This document shows, one piece after another, positions 40,847 to 49,628 of a DNA stretch of 64,000 nucleotides (position 1 is the stretch's first letter; each line of letters starts with the position of its first letter). The notes beneath the pieces were generated by a model. It made no database searches and was not told the DNA's origin. It saw only the letters and a program-made list of their open reading frames with translations. The stretch spans positions 308,404 to 372,403 of IMG/VR virus record IMGVR_UViG_3300032782_000001, one strand, 5' to 3'. The stretch comes from a virus. The position numbers and the translations under genes are program-made.

Positions 40847-41022
40847 GAGTGTCTCCAGTTCCCGTCAGCCCAAGGCTGCTACACGTCTTCGAGCGTCTGC
40901 GTCAAAAGGACTTCAGTTCGGTTTCCCGCGAAGCCGTCTTTTGCCGTTTCTTCCTTCAGACTGTCCTGACCTCAAACCTCAGAAGTGCCTGTGCCTGTCT
41001 GCGTATCTCGTATGCGTCTTTA

Positions 41023-41065
41023 AAAGAGTCCGTTGATTCCGTTGAGGGTAACCGCTAGACTCTTT
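41023..41065 (-). terminator. Putative terminator after the scaffold-like gene
   Basis: On the minus strand AAAGAGTC (41065-41058) pairs with GACTCTTT (41030-41023) and is followed by TTAAAG. The 27-base loop is long. It sits 8 bases after the stop at 41073. The rest of the 226-base gap to 40846 shows nothing I can name. Confidence 0.4.
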
Positions 41066-41072
41066 CCAATCC

Positions 41073-42386
41073 TCACTGAGGACGATCCCAAAGGCTCTCA
41101 AGCGATGCCTCTACCGAGGCAGGCCTTCCACCTTGGACCGCTCCCAATTTCTTGACACCACGGTTCGAAGCCGTCCTGGTGCCGGGAATCGTGTAGCCCA
41201 TCTCACGGGCAGTCTGCTCACGCTGTGCAGCCACGATGTCACGCTGCGCGACCACCTCAGGGTGATCAGAGAACAAGTCGTCCAGACCTGCGGCTGCAAC
41301 TGCAGCCGCCGTTGCCGGCTCCGCCATCGCCTCGTCCTCATCAAACGAGATGTCCGGGAGAGGACTTCCTTGAGCCGCCATCATCGGGACAGCACCAGGC
41401 ATTGGTGCAGCAGGTGCCGGCGCGAAGAGAGCCTGAAGCTCATCACCTGCACCGGGGGCGGGCGCCATCTCTTGATGAAGGAGCTCGTCGAGCATGGCAG
41501 CATCAGCCGGACAAAGAGGTCCATGGCCTTGCTCCTGCTGCTGGCCTTGCTCCTGCTGCTGGGACATGTGTCCAGCTTCTTGCTCTTCCTCCTGCTCCTG
41601 CTCCTGCTGCGAGGTGTGACCGCCCTCCTGCTCCTCGTCCTGCTCCTGCTGCTGCTGACCAGTGACTTGCACCTGCGAGGTGTGGCCGCCCTCCTGCTCC
41701 TCGTCTTGCTCCTGTTGAGCAACACGAGCAGAGGCAACAACCTTGAGAATAGACTTCAAGGTGGGGTCATCCAACCCCGCGAAAATCTGTCCAAGCGCCG
41801 TGACATGCTTCTCCGTGGCGGAATCCCCCAGCGTACGAGCCGCAAGCTTGGCGCACGCGAGAGAACGCTTGAAACGCGCCTGCTCCGGGAGAGCCTCCGG
41901 AAGGGTCGCATCCAAGCTCTTCAGTGTAGTCGCCAAAGAAGGCGTCGGAAGCGCCATCAATGCGAGAGTCGTCTCTTCGACGAGATTTTCGTTGGAGGTA
42001 CGAAGAAGATGACGAGCCACTCGTTCCGCAGCTTGCGCCTTGCGCTCTGCTGAAACCTTGGAATTGTCATACTTGCCCGGACCATGCCACTTGTCCGAGT
42101 CCTTGTGCTTCCACGTGTCATCGCGGAACTCGCCGAGACCGATCTCGTTCCGCTTGACGTGATCACCTTCGTACTCGTCCTTGACAGTCATCTTTTCGCC
42201 AGGAACCGGCGTCTCTGCCCACGAATCCGGATCACCGTTCTCGTAGTCAATAGCAGAAGGCTGCGGGTGCTCCTGGTTCATGGTGTAGATGTCCGCGGTC
42301 CGAGAGGTCGCTGCCGAACGGGCCTGCGCGGCCTGTCGCGGGTTCTCGCCGGGCTCCGACCAAGTGGAACGCTTGCGCATCGTCAT
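41073..42386 (-). CDS. Q/E-repeat head-region protein, scaffold-like
   Basis: The protein has 437 residues. The N-terminal part is polar and disordered. Residues about 115-225 are helical (AERKAQAAERVARHLLRTSNENL and following). Then come four imperfect repeats of the type QQEQDEEQEGGHTSQ, an Ala/Pro-rich linker, and a C-terminus GGRPASVEASLESLWDRPQ. Disorder, charge and position between the protease-like and capsid genes suggest a scaffold or core protein. A 48-bp segment (41604-41651) is identical to DNA in the gene at 47228. AGGAGA lies upstream of the ATG. Confidence 0.65.
   Translation of the reverse strand: MTMRKRSTWSEPGENPRQAAQARSAATSRTADIYTMNQEHPQPSAIDYENGDPDSWAETPVPGEKMTVKDEYEGDHVKRNEIGLGEFRDDTWKHKDSDKWHGPGKYDNSKVSAERKAQAAERVARHLLRTSNENLVEETTLALMALPTPSLATTLKSLDATLPEALPEQARFKRSLACAKLAARTLGDSATEKHVTALGQIFAGLDDPTLKSILKVVASARVAQQEQDEEQEGGHTSQVQVTGQQQQEQDEEQEGGHTSQQEQEQEEEQEAGHMSQQQEQGQQQEQGHGPLCPADAAMLDELLHQEMAPAPGAGDELQALFAPAPAAPMPGAVPMMAAQGSPLPDISFDEDEAMAEPATAAAVAAAGLDDLFSDHPEVVAQRDIVAAQREQTAREMGYTIPGTRTASNRGVKKLGAVQGGRPASVEASLESLWDRPQ
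41604..41651. repeat. 48-bp exact repeat, copy 1
   Basis: The segment beginning CTGCTGCGAGGTGTGACCGC is identical over 48 bases to 47800-47847. Both copies encode the EQDEEQEGGHTSQQ unit, on the minus strand, in two otherwise different genes. A further, slightly diverged copy lies just to the right (from about 41670) within the same gene. Confidence 0.85.
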
Positions 42387-42435
42387 GATTCAGGCTCTCC
42401 TACGGGTTCGAATTTTATCAATGTCCTAAAATCCT

Positions 42436-43989
42436 TCAGGCAACCGAAGCAACCCTGCCCTTCATTGAAAGGAAGGTTTTCTCGGCAGCTGAGAGATGAC
42501 GGCCGAGCTTGAGGCTACAAGCCGCGAGAAAGGAGATCTCACTAGGGAAATTCTTCATGGGACCGACGGACATTGCAAGCTTATATAGCATCGGAGGATG
42601 GCTCCGGGATGCCACTCGATCTTCGATCCATGAAAGGATTATCAAATCTTTTGCGGTCAAACCAGAAGCCCGGATTGCAATTGGACCGCGCCTCACAATT
42701 TTGCTTACTGCAGTTGCCCAGTTGATAAGATGAGTATTACCAGGGAAACGTGCAGCAACACGCTGATTGAAGGCTTGAGAAGCCCTCATCATATTATTGT
42801 TGCCGGCATCAACACTAGGTGCCGGAGCTGCAGTCCCAACGTCTTCAGGCTTCGGTGCAAGCTTATCAGAAAGACCCTTTACAATCATCTCCATAAGCTG
42901 CTGCTGAGCTTTATCAACCATTTCATCCAAGCTATTAGGCTTAGATTCTGCAGCATCCGAATTACTTGAGTCTGTATCGCCAGAATCAGATGGACTTGTA
43001 CCTGCGTTATCAGGAGGAGCACCGCCGAGATCCACATCATCTTCTGCGGGGGCCTGTTGTCCCCCTTCTTGTTGATCTCCTTGCTGTGCAGTCTTCACAG
43101 AGGCAGCTTTCATGATGCCGTCAAAGTCAATAATGTCACGACGGAGCTCATAAATTTGATTGGATTCCTGCAATTTTGTAGCAATCGCGGAAGATTCCGG
43201 GTTGAGAATCTGGCGTCGAACAGCCCCCCGGAACGCGGGATTGCGGACCCAAGATGCTTCAATGAATTGATTAGAGTTAGGAACTTGAACGTGTCCGATC
43301 AATTCAGCAATAGGGAAAGTAACCCCATCAGCATCGGATGCGAGTTGACCCTTTCCAACAAATTGAACACAAGGACACAACTGACTGTCATCAGCAGCAA
43401 CATTGCCGCAAGCCGTGCAGATGGTAAATAGGGAGATGCATCCCATTGACATGGCTGAAATTTGACCGCCAAGAATATCCTGAATGAGGATCTTGTGTTT
43501 ACGATCGGTTGCAACCAGAATATCGATATAACAAGTTTTCCCAAGATCCCTGGCAATGGCGTCTACAATAAATCCTTTGGAAAGTTCAGGGATTTGAATA
43601 TGCTCGAGATAATTGTGAGCACCAATAAAAGTCCGGTATGTTGAAAGAAGGAGAGACCGCTCCCAGGCATCACCGTTGTTGTTGATGATTTCTTGGCATT
43701 CCGGCTTGATGCGGAAATCCGGCCATCGAACATCGATTTGACAACCGCGAAGCATTTGTCGGCCGGTCTTGGATCCCTTCGGAGCATAAGCATCGACGCT
43801 TGCTACGATAGTGGCGTGCGAAAGCAAATACTGTTTCGGGTCACATTTACGAAGAATAGTTTTGGCAATTCTGCCAACATAATCTTTAGGAACCGCACCC
43901 TCATGTTGGCTGCGCAATTCCTCCATCCACTCGTCAAACGCCACGTTTGAACGAGAAACAATCGCGTTGGCGAAGCGCTTGAATGCCAT
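42436..43989 (-). CDS. Prohead-protease-like head protein with zinc ribbon and scaffold-like tail
   Basis: The protein has 517 residues. The N-terminal 260 residues resemble phage prohead proteases: IINNNGDAWERSLLLSTYRTFIGAHNYLEH, then FIVDAIARDLGKTCYIDILVATDR, then ISAMSMGCISLFTICTACGNVAADDSQLCPC, where a Ser/Gly strand is followed by a C-x2-C...C-x-C ribbon. Candidate catalytic residues are His in GAHNYLEH and Ser in AMSMGC. The C-terminal half is disordered (Gln/Asp/Ser-rich) and then helical, ending MKGRVASVA. Fusion of a maturation protease with a scaffold domain is known in tailed phages. Position upstream of the scaffold-like and capsid genes supports the call. Confidence 0.6.
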   Translation of the reverse strand: MAFKRFANAIVSRSNVAFDEWMEELRSQHEGAVPKDYVGRIAKTILRKCDPKQYLLSHATIVASVDAYAPKGSKTGRQMLRGCQIDVRWPDFRIKPECQEIINNNGDAWERSLLLSTYRTFIGAHNYLEHIQIPELSKGFIVDAIARDLGKTCYIDILVATDRKHKILIQDILGGQISAMSMGCISLFTICTACGNVAADDSQLCPCVQFVGKGQLASDADGVTFPIAELIGHVQVPNSNQFIEASWVRNPAFRGAVRRQILNPESSAIATKLQESNQIYELRRDIIDFDGIMKAASVKTAQQGDQQEGGQQAPAEDDVDLGGAPPDNAGTSPSDSGDTDSSNSDAAESKPNSLDEMVDKAQQQLMEMIVKGLSDKLAPKPEDVGTAAPAPSVDAGNNNMMRASQAFNQRVAARFPGNTHLINWATAVSKIVRRGPIAIRASGLTAKDLIILSWIEDRVASRSHPPMLYKLAMSVGPMKNFPSEISFLAACSLKLGRHLSAAEKTFLSMKGRVASVA

Positions 43990-44041
43990 GGGTTCCCATC
44001 AAGGAGACGCGCATAGAAATCCGACGATCCTTGACGTACCT

Positions 44042-44632
44042 ATGAGTATGAAAGCCGCAGAAATGAAAGCGAGGTTCGCTCAGGTATCACTCGTTTCCGT
44101 CAAGGTTGTCTTCACGACCAAGCATTACGGCTCAGTAAAAGGTCTGTCCCCTTCTGATGTCCAGAAGTGGCAACGAATTGGCGCCAAAGAAGTTCGTCAA
44201 TTCGTATGGCCTAAAGTGGTTGTTAGAGGCCCGGACGGGGATAAAAGTTATTCCCTCACGTGGATGAACCCTCACGCTCCACCGTTCCAGACCAAACTCA
44301 GCGCAGGTGCAATGTCAGAACCTGAAAAGTTTTTCGTGAAATGTGCGCTCGGGAAAGCGCAAAAACTCCCCGAAGGGATTCGGGGATATGCTCGACAATT
44401 CGGTCAAGCACTTCAAAACAACATCGAATCTCGAGTCATGAATGCGTGTCGAGCGAGAGGTTTAACCGAAAAAGTCACATCCATCTGGCGGAAAGCCCGA
44501 CGTGGACATGCATCCAAGGAACTCCAAGCAACCTTGGAGAAACATTTCAAAGATCTGACGGATTATGACGTCAAAGAGACGTGGAAAACCGTCAAAAGGC
44601 TGCACGCCGTGCGGGACGTGATGGAATCTTAG
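44042..44632 (+). CDS. Hypothetical protein ending VRDVMES
   Basis: The start is uncertain: the ATG at 44042 avoids overlap with the divergent head gene, giving 196 residues; an earlier in-frame ATG is at 43967. The N-terminal half is strand-rich (SLVSVKVVFTTKHYGSVKG, WPKVVVRGPDGDKSYSLTWMNPHAPPF). The C-terminal half is helical and basic, ending WKTVKRLHAVRDVMES. It is the only plus-strand gene inside the head block and carries the VMES tail, so it may be a mobile or later insertion. Confidence 0.55.
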   Translation: MSMKAAEMKARFAQVSLVSVKVVFTTKHYGSVKGLSPSDVQKWQRIGAKEVRQFVWPKVVVRGPDGDKSYSLTWMNPHAPPFQTKLSAGAMSEPEKFFVKCALGKAQKLPEGIRGYARQFGQALQNNIESRVMNACRARGLTEKVTSIWRKARRGHASKELQATLEKHFKDLTDYDVKETWKTVKRLHAVRDVMES

Positions 44633-45867
44633 CTGGCGTGAGCGACAATGTCGCCAACGGCTTCAATTGAAACCGGGACTCCTGCAACCGAAGAAGGAAT
44701 TGTCTTTCGAATTTCTGGCGTGATAGTTGATACATTCACTTTCACGCAGTATTGGCCAGACTGACATGCCACTCCTACACCACGGAGCCAAGATGGCCGC
44801 CCGATCATAGTTCGAAGAACTTTCTTCGCATCCATGGCAGCTTGCATTGTATTCATTCGAGTGGCCTTCCGAATAAGTGGCATTAGTCCCGGACGAAGAC
44901 CCGGATTAGCGTAAGCCACTCGGATCAACACTGAGGCCATTCGGCTGGATGCAAATGAGGCTTGCTCACTTTCGAGCGCCGGACCTACGGCTTTGAAGAG
45001 TTCTTTGAGAAGAGAAACAATTTTCTTCTCATCTCCAGCACTCTCTTTGAGCATGTCGGCATAGTGCTCGACAGTACCTTCAAGATTGAAAACCTTCTTT
45101 TTCCCGGGCTTCGGAGGCGCCTTCTTAGGCTCATCGCCGAGATCCACCTTCGGAGCCGGCTCTTCAAGATGTTTGTAAATCCCCTTCAGGATATTACCGC
45201 CAGCACGGATGAGTTGATCTACTTTCCCAAGTAATTTCTGGACAGTAGACTTATCGGGCTTCTTCTTGACGGTCCGGATCTGTTTGATGAGATCCTTAGC
45301 ATCATCGAAGAATGCCTTGTTCTCTTTGAACTCTTGCTCGATGTAATGGCCGGGATCAGCCCACTCTCGCTTGCCTTCGACAAATTCATCCATCATGGAG
45401 TCTTCCATTCGATAAGATGGAGACATTCCATGTTCTTCCGGATCCCGTTCTGGTGTAGATGGGGATTCCGGTGCCTTCTTGGTCTTCTTCTTACCGCGAA
45501 GCTTATCGAGCCAGTCCATCGGGCCAGCCACAGCCGCAGCGCGCCCTGGAATAGGTGGCATCTTCGAGGCACGTTCAAGAAGCTTTTGAAGCTGATTTAG
45601 TTCTTCCTCGAAAGCACCCTCTTGGAAGAATTTAGCGAATTCTTCCGCTGTCTCAAAATCGTTGAGCGCTTTCTTGAGATCACTCTTCACGCTCTTGAGC
45701 ATCCCAAGCATGCTCTCAACGTGTTCTTCAAATTTCTTGACCCCAGGATTGATGACGGCCGATCGAATCCCGACTAAAGCTCTGACACTACTCTCGAGAT
45801 CATAGGCGAGAAGAGGGTCCTTGGACTGAATCGCGGAAGCAATTCGCAAAAGATTGGAGGCACTCAT
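44629..45867 (-). CDS. Helical head-region protein
   Basis: The ATG at 45867 overlaps the previous stop (ATGA). The product has 412 residues: N-terminal MSASNLLRIASAIQSKDPLLAYDLESSVRALV, long helices, charged linkers (KKKTKKAPESPSTPERDPEEHG; DEPKKAPPKPGKKK) and a C-terminal folded part (SSRMASVLIRVAYANPGLRPGLMPLI, then a strand-rich YCVKVNVSTITPEIRKTIP). The LIRVAYANPGLR segment parallels LVRIAYAIPSTR in the 47228 protein. It is probably a head or core component; no family is recognised. Confidence 0.6.
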   Translation of the reverse strand: MSASNLLRIASAIQSKDPLLAYDLESSVRALVGIRSAVINPGVKKFEEHVESMLGMLKSVKSDLKKALNDFETAEEFAKFFQEGAFEEELNQLQKLLERASKMPPIPGRAAAVAGPMDWLDKLRGKKKTKKAPESPSTPERDPEEHGMSPSYRMEDSMMDEFVEGKREWADPGHYIEQEFKENKAFFDDAKDLIKQIRTVKKKPDKSTVQKLLGKVDQLIRAGGNILKGIYKHLEEPAPKVDLGDEPKKAPPKPGKKKVFNLEGTVEHYADMLKESAGDEKKIVSLLKELFKAVGPALESEQASFASSRMASVLIRVAYANPGLRPGLMPLIRKATRMNTMQAAMDAKKVLRTMIGRPSWLRGVGVACQSGQYCVKVNVSTITPEIRKTIPSSVAGVPVSIEAVGDIVAHAS

Positions 45868-46604
45868 ACAATTAAGTCCTCCGGGTGAATAGTGAATCCG
45901 CAAGTCCTGCAAGCAAGAACCCTTTGCCCCTGTCGGTAAACACGGGGCTTAAGAGGATTCTTGCACCTCGGACAAGCCACTTTCCCACTGGTCTTCTCTT
46001 TTTGAGTAACTTTGTACCGGCGTTTTGTATCTTTCCAATAGAGCGCCAGTCGACGACCTAGTTCGTATAGATTCGCCACAGTCAAGCTAACTGCGTCGAA
46101 TCCAAACTCATCGGAATGAGTACGAGCTACATGGCGGAAAGCCTGAAATTCATTCAGTCCATCATGCCACGCTTTACACGCCGTTCGCCAAATGGGCTTC
46201 GTGCGTTCTTCGTATTCTGCAGCAACCCGTTGAGCCAGAGTCTTCTGAAGCCATCGTTGCGCGACCCTAGAGGATAGGGATTTGCGCCATTTGGCATCAG
46301 ACTTCTCTACTTCTTTTCCAGCGGTCCAACGCGACTTCTCCCAAGTCGCATAACCCTGGTCCACGTGTTCCGGGGGAACTAAGTCCTCAGAAATATCCTT
46401 AACGAGTTCAACAGGAGATTCTTGTTGTTCACCCCAGGGCCACTGAACTGAAACTTTGCCAGTAGCAAGATCGGAATAAAGAACCCGACCTACATACGGC
46501 GAAAGAAGGAGGTCACGCAAACCAGTCTTGCGCACAACATCGCCCGTGGTGAAACCACGAGCCATTGCTACCTCATCTACGAACGCCGTAGCTCTCCGCA
46601 TCAT
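45864..46604 (-). CDS. Zinc-ribbon head-region protein
   Basis: The protein has 246 residues. The N-terminal region looks like a small beta barrel (GFTTGDVVRKTGLRDLLLSPYVGRVLYSDLATGKVSVQWPWG). The middle is helical. The C-terminus is a zinc ribbon CPRCKNPLKPRV...LACRTCGFTIHPEDLIV. It is translationally coupled to the next gene. Its role in head assembly is inferred from position only. Confidence 0.6.
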   Translation of the reverse strand: MMRRATAFVDEVAMARGFTTGDVVRKTGLRDLLLSPYVGRVLYSDLATGKVSVQWPWGEQQESPVELVKDISEDLVPPEHVDQGYATWEKSRWTAGKEVEKSDAKWRKSLSSRVAQRWLQKTLAQRVAAEYEERTKPIWRTACKAWHDGLNEFQAFRHVARTHSDEFGFDAVSLTVANLYELGRRLALYWKDTKRRYKVTQKEKTSGKVACPRCKNPLKPRVYRQGQRVLACRTCGFTIHPEDLIV

Positions 46605-46648
46605 CCCACTCCGTCAGCCATGGCCGGGGAAGCCCGCCCGGAGCGATT

Positions 46649-47182
46649 TCAGTCGGCCCAGTTCTTGATGGGAGCGGGCGTAGGAGCCGCCTGGCGAGCC
46701 TGAACTGCGCCTTGCTTGGTGCTCTTGCCAGCCGGACCCTTGGACCACGAAGGCTGCTTTTTCGTGCCGCCAGCGTACTCATTCAGGTCACGAACCTGGT
46801 ATTCATCACGATCGGTTACCGTTACAGTCCGATCTTGATCGTAATTGTCGATCCCCTTCGCGTTGAAGGATTGATCGGTCTTGTGCATGTACGGCTCGTC
46901 CGGATCGGACTGGACGACCTTATTCGGGTTGTCGAAAGTATCCATGTAACCCTCATCAGGGTCCTTTTGGATCACCTTCGCCACCTTCGCTTGGAAGGCC
47001 CTGAAAGCTTCCTCGCCGTATGCAGCAATCTGCATTTTATCGGCAAAGGAATCGATGCTGTGGAGAAGATCCGCCGCGACCTTCGGGCTGATCTTCCCAT
47101 CAGCCTTCAGCTTCTCGACGCGAGTGGCGATACCGTCGAGGCGGGCGAGGGTCTTGTTGGCAATTTGCTTCTCGATGGACAT
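46649..47182 (-). CDS. Small head-region protein with tandem DPDE motifs
   Basis: The ATG at 47182 gives 177 residues. A helical N-terminus (MSIEKQIANKTLARLDGIATRVEKLKADG) is followed by two short repeats (VIQKDPDEGYMDT, VVQSDPDEPYMHK) and a disordered C-terminal part. No family is recognised. Co-oriented with the flanking head genes. Confidence 0.55.
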   Translation of the reverse strand: MSIEKQIANKTLARLDGIATRVEKLKADGKISPKVAADLLHSIDSFADKMQIAAYGEEAFRAFQAKVAKVIQKDPDEGYMDTFDNPNKVVQSDPDEPYMHKTDQSFNAKGIDNYDQDRTVTVTDRDEYQVRDLNEYAGGTKKQPSWSKGPAGKSTKQGAVQARQAAPTPAPIKNWAD

Positions 47183-47227
47183 GTAGTTCTCCGGGCTTCC
47201 AAGGGGTGACACGACAAAAAAGGTGCA

Positions 47228-49597
47228 TCACCAGTTGATGTCGGACGAATCGATTTCCACCGAGGCCTTGCGACCCTTGGCGGGGCCTTTCTTGCCGAAA
47301 GGAGGGGCCTTCTTACCACCAAAAGGTGGCTTCTTGCCCTTTCCCTTGGCAGCCTTTTCCTGCGCAGCCTTTTCCTGCGCAGCCTTTTCCTGCGCAGCCT
47401 TTTCCTGCTGCGAAGTCTTCTTACCCTTCTTCTTGTCGTCCTTCTTCTTCGCAGCGGCAAGGATAGGAGTGAGAATCTTGCGAGTGGAAGGAATCGCATA
47501 CGCGATTCGCACGAGTAGGGACAGAGGAACGCGAGCACTCGCGGTCTTGTGTCCCAATTCATCAGTGATGGAATCGAAGCCTTTCATGAACTCTTCGATA
47601 TCCTTCGCATCGAAAAGCTTCTTGGCTTCATCTTTGAGCTTCTTGAAGTCCTCATCACTCATGGACTTCATTGAGATTTCTTCGCCGGGCGCAACAGCCT
47701 GTTGTTCTTGTTGGCCTTGCTGTTGTTGCTGCTGGCCCTGCTGGCCCTGCTGCTGTTGCTGCTGGCCCTGTTGTTCTTGCTGTTGGCCTTGCTGCTGTTG
47801 CTGCTGCGAGGTGTGACCGCCCTCCTGCTCCTCGTCCTGCTCCTGCTGGCCAACGTGCATCCGGATGTTTTGCGCAGGCTCCGCCTCCGAAGAGACCAGC
47901 GCGCGCAGGTTCTTGACGATCTCAAGCGAAGCCTGCGGATCCGATTGACGGAGGTCGGAGGCAACGCGAAGGATCCTCTGGACGTGCGGGTTCTTGGAAT
48001 TCTGGTTCATGTTTGAGGCGCTCCTGCTTGCTTTGCTCCGGGTGGGAAGAACGGTCTCCGAAAACGTATCCCAGTCCCATCCGGCGAGCCGGTTGAGGAG
48101 CATGTCATACGTCTCGGTATCGATTTTGGATTGGTAGAGATTATCGTCAGCAAGATGGATAGAGAGGTCCAGTGCGGCTCGGAAGCGTGCATCGGGTGCA
48201 CCACCTTCCCAATCGTACTTGAGCCAATCCTCCTCCATGAGCTGCTTAGCAAACTTCAGAATGGAGTCGAAATTCTCCTTACTGAAGTATCGCTTATCAT
48301 ATGAACGGTATCCAGTGACAGTCGGGCCAGACGGATGCCCCTGTTCTTTCACACCGTGATAAGCAGCTTCCCTGACAGCCATAGTCCTATGGGGTGAATT
48401 TTCATTAGAAGCTGCTGCACGGAAGAGAGTTTGGACCTCCTCCGGGACTTCCCCATATTTCTTCTTCAGGTCAGATTCCAGTTCCTTCATGTAAACCCGG
48501 GGGTCCACAACGGGTTTCTTTGTCCGAAAGAAACTGTCTAGACTATTGAGGACTCGGTCGAAATCCTTACCGGGAGTATGCCCGCTGTCAGAACCCGGGC
48601 CCAAAGTTTCCATGGCATGATGCCACTCTTCCATTATAGTCCCGAGTTCCAAGAGCTTGGAAGCCTGGGCTTGGACTACTTTGGAAAGTCTGTCCATACC
48701 CGCCGATAGACGTCCGGCGTCAATAGAATCAGGATTATCAAGTAATATATTTAAAGCTGCGGCAAGTTGTGCAAATCGTAGGATTACCCCCGATTTAATA
48801 TCTTTAGAAGAAGGACCACCAGCGGTACTTTCAATTATTCGTTTAATGAGCTTCCGATCGCTAATTACATCCCCCGGCTTCCCACGTTCGAAGGGGGCCT
48901 TAAAAGCATCAGGTATGGGAATGGCATCGACAGATCGTCGAATAGCTCCAATAACTGAAGCTCTGCCAACCCAATCATCTTTAACCCCATTAGGCCAGGC
49001 TTCAGCAATCCTTTGAGCCAAAGCTTTGGGTTCAGATGAAGAGAAGAGTTTACTCAAAGATTTCTCTTTAATAGAGATATCTTTCTCTTGTTTAGCTAAA
49101 GCCTCTGCTGACTTGGCGGGGTCATCCGTACTAAGCTTCCCCGGACCAACACCAGAGGCAGCAAATTCTGAAAACGCTTTACCCAATGCAGGAGAAGCGC
49201 TTTCAAGTTTGCTTTTGAAGCTCTCCAAAGCTTTCTGGAGCTTATTAGCACCTTTAGATTCAGGCAAAGCAGGTTTAGACGGCTTGGGAACTTTTTCCGG
49301 CTTGGGCTTCGGAGTCTTGGGTTCCGTTTTTGGCTTCGGAGGTTTTTTTCCTGGGAATTCGGGCGAACGAAGGGTGTCCGCACCAGTGCGGAACATGATA
49401 TTCAGGGCAACATCAGCCAATGACGAAATCTTGCGTTCATCATCAGGCTTCGTATCATCATCTTTTACACGATGGCGCCTATTATCATATTTAGGGCCAC
49501 GACGCTCCGTATATTTCCGACTCGGAGGAGGCTTCTTATTGATGAGGCGCTCCGCCTCTTTATCCTCATGCTCCGCAGGTGTCAGGTCGGTAGCCAT
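47228..49597 (-). CDS. Large Q-rich head-region protein
   Basis: The protein has 789 residues. The N-terminal 130 residues are basic with a Lys/Pro repeat (KPPKPKTEPKTPKPKPEK). Residues 150-560 are helical. Then comes one QQEQDEEQEGGHTSQ unit followed by poly-Gln (QQQQQQGQQQEQQG). The C-terminal part has RVPLSLLVRIAYAIPSTR, four tandem QEKAA units, a Gly/Lys/Pro-rich stretch and the end KGRKASVEIDSSDINW. It shares the EQDEEQEGGHTSQ unit (48 bp identical in DNA) and the GR.ASVE tail with the 41073 gene. It is probably an internal head or scaffold protein next to the portal. Confidence 0.6.
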   Translation of the reverse strand: MATDLTPAEHEDKEAERLINKKPPPSRKYTERRGPKYDNRRHRVKDDDTKPDDERKISSLADVALNIMFRTGADTLRSPEFPGKKPPKPKTEPKTPKPKPEKVPKPSKPALPESKGANKLQKALESFKSKLESASPALGKAFSEFAASGVGPGKLSTDDPAKSAEALAKQEKDISIKEKSLSKLFSSSEPKALAQRIAEAWPNGVKDDWVGRASVIGAIRRSVDAIPIPDAFKAPFERGKPGDVISDRKLIKRIIESTAGGPSSKDIKSGVILRFAQLAAALNILLDNPDSIDAGRLSAGMDRLSKVVQAQASKLLELGTIMEEWHHAMETLGPGSDSGHTPGKDFDRVLNSLDSFFRTKKPVVDPRVYMKELESDLKKKYGEVPEEVQTLFRAAASNENSPHRTMAVREAAYHGVKEQGHPSGPTVTGYRSYDKRYFSKENFDSILKFAKQLMEEDWLKYDWEGGAPDARFRAALDLSIHLADDNLYQSKIDTETYDMLLNRLAGWDWDTFSETVLPTRSKASRSASNMNQNSKNPHVQRILRVASDLRQSDPQASLEIVKNLRALVSSEAEPAQNIRMHVGQQEQDEEQEGGHTSQQQQQQGQQQEQQGQQQQQQGQQGQQQQQQGQQEQQAVAPGEEISMKSMSDEDFKKLKDEAKKLFDAKDIEEFMKGFDSITDELGHKTASARVPLSLLVRIAYAIPSTRKILTPILAAAKKKDDKKKGKKTSQQEKAAQEKAAQEKAAQEKAAKGKGKKPPFGGKKAPPFGKKGPAKGRKASVEIDSSDINW
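47800..47847. repeat. 48-bp exact repeat, copy 2
   Basis: Identical to 41604-41651, about 6.2 kb away in the same orientation. It lies within the poly-Gln region of the 47228 gene. Identity at every base, including synonymous positions, implies recent copying or ongoing recombination. Confidence 0.85.
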
Positions 49598-49628
49598 GGA
49601 CGTGCATCTTCACGATCGCACTTAAGGG

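Noticed and set aside
41133-42053. Plus-strand 306-codon frame rich in Leu
   Set aside because: It is antisense to the Q/E repeats (CTG/CTC runs are complements of Gln/Glu codons).
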